Origin: Planctomycetaceae bacterium
GTDB lineage: Bacteria; Planctomycetota; PLA2
Direction of reading: 5' to 3'
Assembly: GCA_011525755.1 (NCBI GenBank)
Contig: WYBS01000019.1
Span: 1-64,000 of the forward strand
DNA: 64,000 nt
Within the stretch, counting starts at the first letter, position 1, and every line of letters begins with the position of its first letter. Shown here in pieces: positions 38,556 to 46,325 of the stretch. The notes under the pieces were generated by a model. The model ran no database searches. It was not told where the DNA came from and saw only the letters and a program-made list of their open reading frames with translations. The translations under genes and the position numbers were made by a program.

Positions 38556-39788
38556 ATGCGGGTGGTCATCATCGGGGGGGGCTTCGGGGGCCTCCACGCC
38601 GCGATGCGGATCCGCGGCTCCGCGGCCGAGGTGACCCTCGTCGACCGGCGCAACTTCCACCTCTTCCAGCCGCTCCTCTACCAGGTCGCGACCGGCGGCC
38701 TCTCGCCGGGCAACATCGCGGTCCCGCTCCGGCACATCCTGCGGCGGCACCGAAACGTCCGCGTGCTCCTCGGCGAGGCGACGGGCTTCGACCTCGAGCG
38801 GCGGGAGGTCAAGGTGCTCGCGTCCGGCGTCCCGCGGACGCTCCCGTACGACCGGCTCGTCGTCGCGGCGGGGATGAGGACCGACTACCGCGGCAACGAC
38901 GCGTGGGAGGCGCGGGCGCCCGGGCTCAAGAGCGTGGAGGATGCGGTGGGGCTCCGGGGCCGGATCCTCACCGCCTTCGAGGCCGCGGAGAACGCGCTCG
39001 ACGCCGCGGAGCAGGATGCGCTGCTCACGTTCGTGGTCGTGGGCGGCGGGCCGACGGGCGTCGAGCTTGCCGGCGCGCTCGGCGAGATCGCGCGGTTCAC
39101 GCTCCGGCGCGAGTTCCGGTCGATCGACCCTTCGCGCGCACGGATCCTTCTCGTCGAGATGGGCCCGCGCGTGCTCGGCGGCTTCCCCGAGCGGCTCTCC
39201 GCCGCGGCCGCGCGCGACCTCGCGCGCCTGAGCGTCGACGTGCGCACGTCGACGGGCGTGAAGGAGATCGCCGAGGGCACGGTCGTGCTCGCGCGCGACG
39301 GGGCGACGGAGGTCGTGCTCGCGCGGACCGTCGTCTGGGCCGCGGGCGTTCGCGCTTCGCCCCTCGGGGCGATGCTCGGCGCCGAGACCGACCGCGCCGG
39401 GCGGGTGAAGGTGAATCCGGACCTGTCGCTGCCGGGGCGTCCCGAGATCTTCGTGATCGGCGACCTGGCGGCAACGGGGTTCCCGGGCCTCGCGCCGGTC
39501 GCGATGCAGATGGGGGACTACGTCGCGCGCAGGATCCTCGGCAGGGCGGAGGCGGCGTTCCGCTACAGGAACCGCGGGACGATGGCCGTGATCGGGCGCG
39601 CGGCGGCGGTCGCGGACTTCGGCCGGCTCAGGCTCACGGGATTCCCGGCTTGGCTCGCGTGGCTCTTCGTCCACCTCGTGAACCTCGTCCTCTTCGGCAA
39701 CAAGGTGCTGGTCCTCTGCCAGTGGGCGTGGAACTACCTGACGTTCGGCCGTTCGGCGCGTATCATCACGGATCGAGGGAGGGAATGA
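38556..39788 (+). CDS. ndh: Type II NADH dehydrogenase
   Basis: A single-subunit, non-proton-pumping enzyme that passes electrons from NADH to quinone at the membrane. The 410-residue protein has FAD motif GGGFGGLHAAM at the N-terminus, the FQPLLYQVATGGLSPG active-site block, the NAD motif VVGGGPTGVELAGAL, and FVIGDLAA near the end. Its C-terminal hydrophobic segment (LAWLFVHLVNLVLFGN) is the usual membrane anchor. ATG 38556 is favoured over GTG 38547 by homology. The stop overlaps the peptidase start as ATGA. Confidence 0.95.
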   Translation: MRVVIIGGGFGGLHAAMRIRGSAAEVTLVDRRNFHLFQPLLYQVATGGLSPGNIAVPLRHILRRHRNVRVLLGEATGFDLERREVKVLASGVPRTLPYDRLVVAAGMRTDYRGNDAWEARAPGLKSVEDAVGLRGRILTAFEAAENALDAAEQDALLTFVVVGGGPTGVELAGALGEIARFTLRREFRSIDPSRARILLVEMGPRVLGGFPERLSAAAARDLARLSVDVRTSTGVKEIAEGTVVLARDGATEVVLARTVVWAAGVRASPLGAMLGAETDRAGRVKVNPDLSLPGRPEIFVIGDLAATGFPGLAPVAMQMGDYVARRILGRAEAAFRYRNRGTMAVIGRAAAVADFGRLRLTGFPAWLAWLFVHLVNLVLFGNKVLVLCQWAWNYLTFGRSARIITDRGRE

Positions 39789-41509
39789 CCGTGGACATCA
39801 CGTACGAACCTGACGTCGCCGCGCCGCCGCGGCGCTTCGTGCCCGAGACGTTCGACGCCGCCGACCCCGCAGCGCTCGAGGAGCTCGCGGCGCAGCTCAT
39901 CGCGCGGCCGGTCGGCAATCCCGCGGCCTTCGAGGCGTGGATCCTCGACTGGAGCGACCTCGCGCGGGCGTTCCGCGCCGCGCGCCAGAGGCGCCGGATC
40001 GCGATGACCCGCGACACGACAGACGCGGCCGCGCGCGATGCGCACCTCGCGTTCGAGAAGGAGGTCGTCCCGCGCTGGCGCCGCCTCGAGGACGGCTTCC
40101 GGCGCCGGTATCTCGAGAGCCCCTTCCGCGGCAGGGTCGGCCCGCGCTACGCGATGCTCGACCGGAACCTCGCCGCCGCCCAGGCGCTCTTCCGCGAGGC
40201 GAACGTCTCGCTGCTCTCCGACGAGGAGGAGCTCGCGCTGAAGTACGCGCGGCTCGTGGGCCGCCGCACCGTGTCGTGCCGCGGGAAGGCGATGCGGGAG
40301 CAGGAGTGCGCGGCACTCCTCGAGGACCCCGACCGGGCCGCGCGGAAGGACGCGTACATGGCGCTCGCGGCCGCACGCGCCGCGGACGCGGCGGAGACGG
40401 AGGCGATCTTCGACGGGCTCCTCGCGGTCCGCCACCGGATCGCGACGAACGCCGGCTGCGCCGACTACCGCGAGTTCCGGTTCCGGGACCTCCAGCGCTT
40501 CGACTACGGGCCCGGGGAGTGCGCGCAGTTCCACGAGGCCGTCGAGCGCCACGTCGTTCCGCCGCTCACCGCGCGGATGGAGCGGCGCAAGCGGGCGCTC
40601 CGCATCGACGCGCTGCGGCCCTGGGATCGCGTCGCGCGTCCCGACGGCCGCACGTCGCCGCCGGCGTTCTCGGACGAGCCCGGCCTCGTCGGGCTCGGCC
40701 GGGGCCTCTTCCGCGCCGTCGACCCGGGCTTCGAGGAGGAGTTCGAGATCCTCGTGAGGAACGGCCTCCTCGACCTGATGGCGCGGCCGGGCAAGGCGCC
40801 GGGCGGCTACAACGCCGAGGTTTTCGACATCCGGCTGCCGTTCATCTTCGCGAACTCCGTGGGCCGCTACGCCGACGTGAAGACGCTCCTCCACGAGGGG
40901 GGGCACGCCTTCCACACCATCGCGACCCGCGAGGAGCCGGTGCCCGAGCTCGCGCACGCGCCGATGGAGTTCTGCGAGGTCGCGAGCATGACGATGGAGC
41001 TCTTCGGCCTCGAGCACTTCGAGGAAGGGCTGCCCGCCGACGAGGCGCGCGCCGCCGCGATCCAGCTTCTCGAGCAGCGCCTCTGGCTCTTCGTGTGGGT
41101 CGCGACGATCGACGCGTTCCAGCACTGGCTCTACACGCACCCGGGCCACACGCGCGCGGAGCGCCGCGAGACGTGGAAGGCGCTGCGCCGCCGCTTCGAG
41201 CCCTTCGTCGACTGGACGGGCCTCGAGGATGCGCAGGCGATCGACTGGCACCAGCAGCTCCACCTCTTCCGCTACCCCTTCTACTACATCGAGTACGGGA
41301 TCGCGGCGCTGGGGTCGCTCCAGATCTGGCAGCGGTTCCGGCGCGACCGCGAGGCGGCGATCGAGGGCTACCGCGCGGCGCTCGCGCTCGGCGGGAGCCG
41401 GCCGCTGCCGGAGCTCTTCGCCGTCGCGGGCGCGCGGTTCGCGATGGACGGGCCCGCGGTGGCCGAGGCCGCGCAGGGGATCATCGAGCGGCTCGCCGAG
41501 ATCGAGTAG
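39785..41509 (+). CDS. M3 family oligoendopeptidase
   Basis: A 574-residue cytoplasmic zinc peptidase that cuts short peptides. The active site HEGGHAFH is at residues 370-377, with the third zinc ligand in MEFCEVASMTMEL (Glu398). The rest is helical and matches the PepF/Thimet-type fold, ending IDWHQQLHLFRYPFYYIEYGIAALG. The ATG overlaps the ndh stop. TATCAT (39761-39766) and a GAGGGAGGG ribosome site lie upstream, so it may also be transcribed separately. Confidence 0.93.
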   Translation: MTVDITYEPDVAAPPRRFVPETFDAADPAALEELAAQLIARPVGNPAAFEAWILDWSDLARAFRAARQRRRIAMTRDTTDAAARDAHLAFEKEVVPRWRRLEDGFRRRYLESPFRGRVGPRYAMLDRNLAAAQALFREANVSLLSDEEELALKYARLVGRRTVSCRGKAMREQECAALLEDPDRAARKDAYMALAAARAADAAETEAIFDGLLAVRHRIATNAGCADYREFRFRDLQRFDYGPGECAQFHEAVERHVVPPLTARMERRKRALRIDALRPWDRVARPDGRTSPPAFSDEPGLVGLGRGLFRAVDPGFEEEFEILVRNGLLDLMARPGKAPGGYNAEVFDIRLPFIFANSVGRYADVKTLLHEGGHAFHTIATREEPVPELAHAPMEFCEVASMTMELFGLEHFEEGLPADEARAAAIQLLEQRLWLFVWVATIDAFQHWLYTHPGHTRAERRETWKALRRRFEPFVDWTGLEDAQAIDWHQQLHLFRYPFYYIEYGIAALGSLQIWQRFRRDREAAIEGYRAALALGGSRPLPELFAVAGARFAMDGPAVAEAAQGIIERLAEIE

Positions 41510-41537
41510 GTCGGGGGGCCCCGGAGCCCCACCGGAT

Positions 41538-42146
41538 CTACTCGACGAAGCGGCCCGCCCACGCGGGGCCGAGGCGGTCCTTCATCCGCGCGAGCGCGGC
41601 CCCCGCGTCGCCTTCGTGCCACGGTCCGCCCCACGCGTGCTCGTCGCGCGTGAAGAGCTTCAGCGCGGCGCTCCGCTTCTCCCAGTCCGGGAAGATCACG
41701 CGGAGGTAGTGCTGCTGCGCCGCGTCCCCCTGCGTCGAGATCGAGCGGAGTCCGACGTCATAGGAGCCGAGGAGCACGACCTTGCCCTCCGGCACATCCC
41801 GCTCGGTCGCGCGGATCATGTCCTCGGGGAAGTAGGCGGTCCACTGGCGGTCCATCCCCTTGCCGTAGCAAGCGACCGCGGCGTAGCGGCCGGGCGCGGC
41901 GTTCGTGAGGTAGAGGATGCCGTCCTTCTCGTAGTCCGAGCGCAGCAGGAGGGGCTGCGACGCGGCGTCGCCCCCGTCGGCGAGCTTCACGAAGTAGGCG
42001 GTCCGCGGGCGGCCCTCGTGCGGCTCGCGGTCGGCGCGCGTCGCGAGGGCGACGGCGACGACGCAGCTCGCGGGGCCCGCCGGGGCGGGCGGCGGCGTCG
42101 TCGCGCACGCCGCGAGGAGCAGAAGGAGGGGGGCGCGGGGGGCCAC
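41538..42146 (-). CDS. Predicted lipoprotein of unknown function
   Basis: A 202-residue lipoprotein (VAPRAPLLLLLAAC, cysteine near residue 14) with a proline-rich linker and a compact domain: FVKLADGGDAASQPLLLRSDYEKDG, YLTNAAPGRYAAVACYGKG, YFPEDMIRATERDVPEGKVVLLGSYDVGL. The NAAPGRYAAV segment resembles carrier-type beta domains (DUF2846-like) in outer lipoproteins. The GTG start at 42146 has a TACCCT box 7 bases ahead. It converges with the M3 peptidase 28 bases away. Confidence 0.75.
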   Translation of the reverse strand: MAPRAPLLLLLAACATTPPPAPAGPASCVVAVALATRADREPHEGRPRTAYFVKLADGGDAASQPLLLRSDYEKDGILYLTNAAPGRYAAVACYGKGMDRQWTAYFPEDMIRATERDVPEGKVVLLGSYDVGLRSISTQGDAAQQHYLRVIFPDWEKRSAALKLFTRDEHAWGGPWHEGDAGAALARMKDRLGPAWAGRFVE

Positions 42147-42153
42147 GGGCGGA

Positions 42154-42191
42154 AGGGTAGCGTGCGCCGGGGACGGGGGCGCCGGTAGAAT
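42154..42191. promoter_or_regulatory. Divergent -10 boxes, both leaderless
   Basis: Minus-strand TACCCT (42159-42154), 7 bases before GTG 42146, and plus-strand TAGAAT (42186-42191), 9 bases before GTG 42201. Confidence 0.55.
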
Positions 42192-42200
42192 CCGGTCCCC

Positions 42201-43118
42201 GTGGGGGGCGACACGCGTTCGGAGAGGGCGGCGCTCCTTGCGCTCGTCCTCGGCGGCGCGGGCATCGCGTTCGCGCCGATCTTCGTCCGCTGGTCGGAGG
42301 TCGGGCCGGTCTCGACCGCGTTCTGGCGGCTCGCGCTCGCGGCGCCGCTGATGTGGGTCTGGACGGCATGGGAGCGGAGCCCAAGGCCGGCCTCGCGCCG
42401 GCACGTCCTCCGCCTCGTCGCGCCGGGGCTCTGGTTCGCAGCGGACCTCGGGACGTGGCACTGGTCCATCCGTTTCACGACGGTCGCGAACGCGACGCTC
42501 CTCGCGAACCTCGCGCCCGTGTTCGTGACGCTCGGCGGGTTCGTGCTCTACCGGCGCGCATTCGGCCGGCTCTTCCTCGCCGGGATGGCGGTGGCGCTCC
42601 TCGGCATGGCGCTCCTCGCCGGGGAGAGCGCCGGGGCGGGGCGGGACCGGCTGCGCGGGGACGGTCTCGGCCTCCTGACGGCGGTCTTCTACGCGTCGTA
42701 CATCCTCGCGATCAGCCGGGTGCGGGAGGACTTCTCGACCGTGACCGTGCTCGCGTGGAGCGCGTCCGCGGCAGCGGCCGTGCTGCTCCCGCTCTGTCTC
42801 CTGACGGGCGAGGCGTTCCTGCCGCGCACCGCGCGGTGCTGGCTCGACCTCCTCGGCCTCGCGCTCGTGTCGCACGTGCTCGGGCAGGGGCTTGTCGCCT
42901 ACGCGCTCCGCCACCTGCCGGCGTCGTTCTCGTCGGTGACGCTGCTCGTGCAGCCGATCGGCGCCGCGCTGCTCGCCTGGCACTTCTTCGGCGAGGCGAT
43001 GGGCCCCCGCGAGGCGCTCGGCGCCGCGGTCATCATCGGGGGGATCCTTGTCGCCCGCGCGGGCTCCCGCCCGGCTCCGCGTGCGGAACGCATTCCGCAC
43101 CCCGCGCGGCCCAAGTGA
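42201..43118 (+). CDS. EamA family (DMT superfamily) transporter
   Basis: A 305-residue inner-membrane exporter-type protein with ten hydrophobic segments in two EamA halves: AFWRLALAAPLMWVW and FTTVANATLLANLAPVFVTLG in the first, and LPASFSSVTLLVQPIGAALLAW in the second. Both halves show the family's conserved helices. The substrate is not predictable. The start is GTG. Its last 13 codons lie inside a palindromic repeat that belongs to the 3' end of the convergent hemF. Confidence 0.88.
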   Translation: MGGDTRSERAALLALVLGGAGIAFAPIFVRWSEVGPVSTAFWRLALAAPLMWVWTAWERSPRPASRRHVLRLVAPGLWFAADLGTWHWSIRFTTVANATLLANLAPVFVTLGGFVLYRRAFGRLFLAGMAVALLGMALLAGESAGAGRDRLRGDGLGLLTAVFYASYILAISRVREDFSTVTVLAWSASAAAAVLLPLCLLTGEAFLPRTARCWLDLLGLALVSHVLGQGLVAYALRHLPASFSSVTLLVQPIGAALLAWHFFGEAMGPREALGAAVIIGGILVARAGSRPAPRAERIPHPARPK

Positions 43119-43154
43119 CTGGCGCCACCCGACTTGCGCCGGCCGCGCACGTTA
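43081..43154 (-). repeat. 3'-end palindromic element, copy D
   Basis: Read on the minus strand it begins at the hemF stop (TAA 43154-43152), has GGCGCAA (43140-43134), about 33 variable bases, and ends in the hairpin GTGCGGAA-TGCG-TTCCGCAC (43100-43081). It overlaps the end of the EamA gene. The GGTTAACGTGCGCGG lead is shared with copy C. Confidence 0.75.
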
Positions 43155-44018
43155 ACCGTTGACCTGAAGTTCCCTCAGGAGGGCCCATTCGGGGGTGCCG
43201 GGGGCGGGGGTCCCGGCGTAGTCCCAGCGCGCCCGCGGGGGCAAGGACATGAGGATCGACTCCGTGCGGCCGCCCGTCCGGAGGCCGAACGTCGTGCCCC
43301 GGTCGTAGAGCAGGTTGAACTCCACGTAGCGGCCCCGGCGGATCTCCTGCCACCGGCGCTCCCCCTCCGTCACGGGCGTCCCCATCCGCCGCTTCGCGAT
43401 CGGCACGTACGCGTCGAGGAACGCGCGGCCCGCGCGCGCCACGAACTCCGCCACGCGCGCGCGCCGCTCCCCGTCGTCCACGAAGAGGTAGTCGAAGAAG
43501 ATCCCGCCGACCCCGCGCCGCTCGCCGCGGTGGGGGAGGAAGAAGTACCGGTCGCACGCCTCCTTCCACGCCGGGTAGTCCCCGACGTCCGGGAACTCCT
43601 CGCACACGCGCTTCCACACGCCGTGGAAATGCTCCTTGTCCTCGCCGTGGAAGTAGTAGGGGGTGAGGTCGGCGCCGCCGCCGAACCAGCGTTTGTCCCC
43701 GTGCTCCAGGTACCGGAAATTCATATGGGCCGTGGGGACGTGGGGGCTCTCCGGGTGGAGCACCAGCGAGACGCCCGTCGCCGTGAACGCGGCGCCGGAT
43801 CCCGGGATCTCCTTCGCGAACGCCTCGGGGAGGTTCCCGTGGACGAGGGAGAAGTTCACGCCCGCCTTCTCGAGGACCGCGCCGCCCTCGAGGACGCGGG
43901 TCAATCCCCCCCCGCCCCCCTTTCTTCTCCACTCGTCGCGTCCGAAGCGACCCCTTCCGTCGAGCGCCTCGAGCCCCGCGCAGAGGTCGCCCTGGATGTC
44001 CCGCATCAGCTTGTCCAT
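43152..44018 (-). CDS. hemF: Oxygen-dependent coproporphyrinogen III oxidase
   Basis: It oxidises coproporphyrinogen III to protoporphyrinogen IX with O2 in haem synthesis. The 288-residue protein has the family blocks GGGLTRVLEGGAVLEKAGVNFS, the HPESPHVPTAHMNFRYLE active site, FGGGADLTPYYFHGEDKEHFH and RGRYVEFNLLYDRGTTFGL. ATG 44018 has GGAGGG 3 bases ahead. It overlaps the end of the phosphatase gene upstream. It needs oxygen, so the organism should be aerobic or facultative. Confidence 0.97.
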   Translation of the reverse strand: MDKLMRDIQGDLCAGLEALDGRGRFGRDEWRRKGGGGGLTRVLEGGAVLEKAGVNFSLVHGNLPEAFAKEIPGSGAAFTATGVSLVLHPESPHVPTAHMNFRYLEHGDKRWFGGGADLTPYYFHGEDKEHFHGVWKRVCEEFPDVGDYPAWKEACDRYFFLPHRGERRGVGGIFFDYLFVDDGERRARVAEFVARAGRAFLDAYVPIAKRRMGTPVTEGERRWQEIRRGRYVEFNLLYDRGTTFGLRTGGRTESILMSLPPRARWDYAGTPAPGTPEWALLRELQVNG

Positions 44019-44626
44019 GGGCCCTCCAGGTGGCGCGTGTCGTTGATCATCGTGAGCTGCGGCCGGCCGTGGCGGAAATCCACCACGGAGAGCCCCGCGT
44101 TGGCGCGCAGCGAGAGGCGCTCGATCCGCTCGGCGGGCAGCCCGACGAGGTGCGCGATGAGCGTCTTCAGCGTGCCGCCGTGGCTCACGACGCAGACCGT
44201 CCGGCCTGCGTGCCCGCGCGCGAGCCGCTCGTAGCCCGAGAGGATCCGCGCCTCGAACGCGGCGAAGGTCTCCGCGCCCTCCGCGAGGGGCGCCGCCTGC
44301 CGCGCGGCCGCGGTGACGAGCTCGCCGAACTGGCGGTGGGTGCCTTCGCGCCCCTCGAGCGCGCCGAGGCCGATCTCGCGCCACGCGGGCGAGAGGACGG
44401 GCGAGAGGCCGATCGCGTCGCCGACGATCCGCGCGGTCTCGGCCGCGCGGGAGAGGTCGCTCGCGACGAGCGCGTGGATCTCGAAGGACCGGAGCCGGAG
44501 GGCGAGCTCGCGTGCCTGGCGGCGGCCCTCGTCGTTCAGCGGGATGTCGGTGTGGCCCTGGGCGCGGCGCTCCCGGTTCCAGTCGGTCTCGCCGTGGCGC
44601 GCGAGCAGGAGCAGCGCGGGCGTCAT
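44006..44626 (-). CDS. Histidine phosphatase family protein
   Basis: A 206-residue phosphoglycerate-mutase-like enzyme: catalytic LLARHGETDWN near the N-terminus, GHTDIPLNDEGRRQA, VASDLSRAAETA and the second histidine in VVSHGGTLKTLIAHLVG. The family includes cobalamin phosphatase CobC and broad-range phosphatases; no cobalamin gene is nearby, so the substrate is open. The stop lies inside the hemF start region, and its ATG overlaps the upstream stop (ATGA), giving a three-gene operon. Confidence 0.9.
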   Translation of the reverse strand: MTPALLLLARHGETDWNRERRAQGHTDIPLNDEGRRQARELALRLRSFEIHALVASDLSRAAETARIVGDAIGLSPVLSPAWREIGLGALEGREGTHRQFGELVTAAARQAAPLAEGAETFAAFEARILSGYERLARGHAGRTVCVVSHGGTLKTLIAHLVGLPAERIERLSLRANAGLSVVDFRHGRPQLTMINDTRHLEGPWTS

Positions 44627-45243
44627 GCCGCGGGCTCCGCGAGGAGGTCCTTCGCGCGCCCGGTCACGAGCCGGCGCGCGCCGGGGATGACGTCCGCGGT
44701 GCCGCGCGGCAGCGGCGCGCCGACCCGCCGTGCAACCCCCTCCAGGCGGGCGAGGAGGCCCGCGTCGGTCGCGTAGCCCTCGAGGAAGCGGGTGCGGCGG
44801 AAGAGATCGATGAACGCGAGAAGGCCCCGCGGCGGCGCGGTCGTCCATGAGGCCGCGACGGCGTCGATCCGGCGCGGGTCGATCTCGTCGAGCGCCGCGT
44901 AGTAGGCGTCGAGGCGGTCGGGCCGCTCCGCGATCAGCGCCGCGTCGAGGAGCATCTCGGTGAGGACGTGGCCGTAGAAGGCCGCGCGCGCGTGCGGGTC
45001 GCCCTCGCGCAGGCCGCGGGCGAGGATGCCGCTGACCTCGAGGAACGCCTGCGTCCCGTGGAACCACGCGTCCTCGCGCAGGTGGCGTCGGACCCCCTGG
45101 GCGAGGTCGCCCATGGCGGCGGCGACGGCGCCGCGCCTGAGCCGCGCGCCGCGGTCGCAGGCGGCGAGCCAGTCGGGCAGAGCGGTGCCGGCGAGCTCGT
45201 ACGGCCGGTCGAGGATGTCGCGCCCGTGGGCGAGGTAGTTCAC
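44623..45243 (-). CDS. ACP phosphodiesterase-like protein, unknown function
   Basis: A 206-residue helical protein. The start NYLAHGRDILDRPYELAGTALPDWL recalls the AcpH family (MNYLAH...LLG), and HLREDAWFHGTQAF with YGHVLTEMLLDAALI fit its histidine-containing helices. The match is partial, so I would not assign acyl-carrier-protein hydrolysis. The GTG start has TATAGT 7 bases upstream, so it leads the operon with a leaderless mRNA. The downstream genes are a phosphatase and hemF. Confidence 0.72.
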   Translation of the reverse strand: MNYLAHGRDILDRPYELAGTALPDWLAACDRGARLRRGAVAAAMGDLAQGVRRHLREDAWFHGTQAFLEVSGILARGLREGDPHARAAFYGHVLTEMLLDAALIAERPDRLDAYYAALDEIDPRRIDAVAASWTTAPPRGLLAFIDLFRRTRFLEGYATDAGLLARLEGVARRVGAPLPRGTADVIPGARRLVTGRAKDLLAEPAA

Positions 45244-45250
45244 AGGGAGA

Positions 45251-45287
45251 ACTATATCCCGGGGGGGTCCGGGGGCCGGGCTACGCT
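45251..45287. promoter_or_regulatory. Divergent -10 boxes, both leaderless
   Basis: Minus-strand TATAGT (45256-45251), 7 bases before GTG 45243, and plus-strand TACGCT (45282-45287), 6 bases before ATG 45294. Confidence 0.6.
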
Positions 45288-45293
45288 AGCGGC

Positions 45294-45842
45294 ATGCTGG
45301 TCAAGAGCTTCCTCCGAGGCCTCCTCTTCGTGGTGCCCGTCGCGGCGACGGTCTACGTGCTCTGGTGGCTCTTCGTGAAGATCGACAACCTGTTCGACAC
45401 GAGGGCGTGGTTCGGGTTCCACGTGCCGGGGCTCGGCGTGGCCTGCACGGTGGTGGGGGTGACCCTCGTCGGCCTCCTCGCGTCGAACATCCTCACGCGG
45501 TGGGCGGTGAACCTCATGGACCGCGTGTTCCAGCGGCTGCCGCTCGCGAAGGTGTTCTACTCGTCGATCCGGGACCTGATGGAGGCGTTCGTGGGGGAGC
45601 GGAGGAACCTGCACTCGCCGGTGATCGTGTCGCTCGGCGAGATCGGCGGGGAGGCGCTGGGCTTCATCACGCGCGACGACCTCGCCTGGCTCGACCGCAA
45701 GGACTCGGTCGCGGTCTACTTCCCGCAGTCCTACAACTTCGCCGGCAGCGTGGTGATCTTCCCGAAGGAGCGCGTGACCCCCGTTCGCGCGGAGTCGCGC
45801 GCAGTGATGCAGTTCATCGTCTCCGGCGGAGTTTCAGGTTGA
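45294..45842 (+). CDS. DUF502 family membrane protein
   Basis: A 182-residue protein with two N-terminal membrane segments (about residues 8-27 and 45-67: LLFVVPVAATVYVLWWLF and GVACTVVGVTLVGLLASNI), followed by a soluble part: DRVFQRLPLAKVFYSSIRDLMEAF, VSLGEIGGEALGFITRDDL, VAVYFPQSYNFAGSVVIFPKERV. This is the layout of the DUF502 family, whose function is not settled. A palindromic repeat starts at its stop codon. Confidence 0.9.
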   Translation: MLVKSFLRGLLFVVPVAATVYVLWWLFVKIDNLFDTRAWFGFHVPGLGVACTVVGVTLVGLLASNILTRWAVNLMDRVFQRLPLAKVFYSSIRDLMEAFVGERRNLHSPVIVSLGEIGGEALGFITRDDLAWLDRKDSVAVYFPQSYNFAGSVVIFPKERVTPVRAESRAVMQFIVSGGVSG

Positions 45843-45919
45843 CGGTTAACGTGCGCGGACGCGGCAACCCCATGGCGGACAACGCGTTGGAGCGATCGGG
45901 GTGCGGAACTCGTTCCGCA
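45840..45919 (+). repeat. 3'-end palindromic element, copy C
   Basis: It starts at the DUF502 stop (TGA 45840-45842), has GCGGCAA at 45861-45867, and ends in hairpin TGCGGAA-CTCG-TTCCGCA (45902-45919), 40 bases further on. It is an inverted relative of copy D at 43081-43154. Confidence 0.75.
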
Positions 45920-46045
45920 GCCCTGCGACGGCGGGCGGCCCGCGTCTGGTGGATCGTCGCCATGGCGGCGGGACTCCTTGCCCTGGCGTTGGCCGGACTC
46001 TTCCGGTGGTGGGTGACCGCGGGAAGCCGCCACGCGGCCGGGTAG
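45872..46045 (+). CDS. Possible small membrane protein
   Basis: A 57-codon frame with one strong hydrophobic stretch, VWWIVAMAAGLLALALAGLFRWW, flanked by basic residues. Its first 16 codons lie in the palindromic repeat, there is no ribosome site, and no -10 box sits at the leaderless distance. It could be real with a later start, or it could be chance coding. Treat it as tentative. Confidence 0.3.
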   Translation: MADNALERSGCGTRSAALRRRAARVWWIVAMAAGLLALALAGLFRWWVTAGSRHAAG

Positions 46046-46048
46046 CCG

Positions 46049-46246
46049 TCACTCCATGAGGCCGCGGACGCGGGCGTAGCGGGCGCGCTTCGGATCCACG
46101 TTCTTGTCCTTCGCGCAGTCGCCGCCGCAAGGGGGGAGCGGCGCCCAGTCGGTCTCGAGCTTCACGCGCCAGTTGCACTGGAGGCAGCGCCAGGTGCCGC
46201 GGCCGGGGTGGCTGCCGACTTCGATCGGGGGCTGCGTGACGTACAT
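46049..46246 (-). CDS. Small zinc-ribbon-like protein
   Basis: A 65-residue protein with four cysteines in two pairs: CLQC near residues 21-24 and CGGDC near 40-44, the spacing of a zinc ribbon, followed by a basic C-tail (KNVDPKRARYARVRGL). The function is unknown. The minus-strand TAGAAT (46259-46254) lies 7 bases before the ATG, which supports both the gene and the leaderless start. Confidence 0.7.
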   Translation of the reverse strand: MYVTQPPIEVGSHPGRGTWRCLQCNWRVKLETDWAPLPPCGGDCAKDKNVDPKRARYARVRGLME

Positions 46247-46253
46247 GCGGCGG

Positions 46254-46259
46254 ATTCTA
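46254..46259 (-). promoter_or_regulatory. -10 box, leaderless start
   Basis: Minus-strand TAGAAT with 7 bases to ATG 46246. Confidence 0.55.
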
Positions 46260-46325
46260 CGGGCGTGCTCAAGCGCTGCGCAGGACGCCCGCGCGGCCTC
46301 GGGGCGCGCCTGCCGCCCCGCCTCC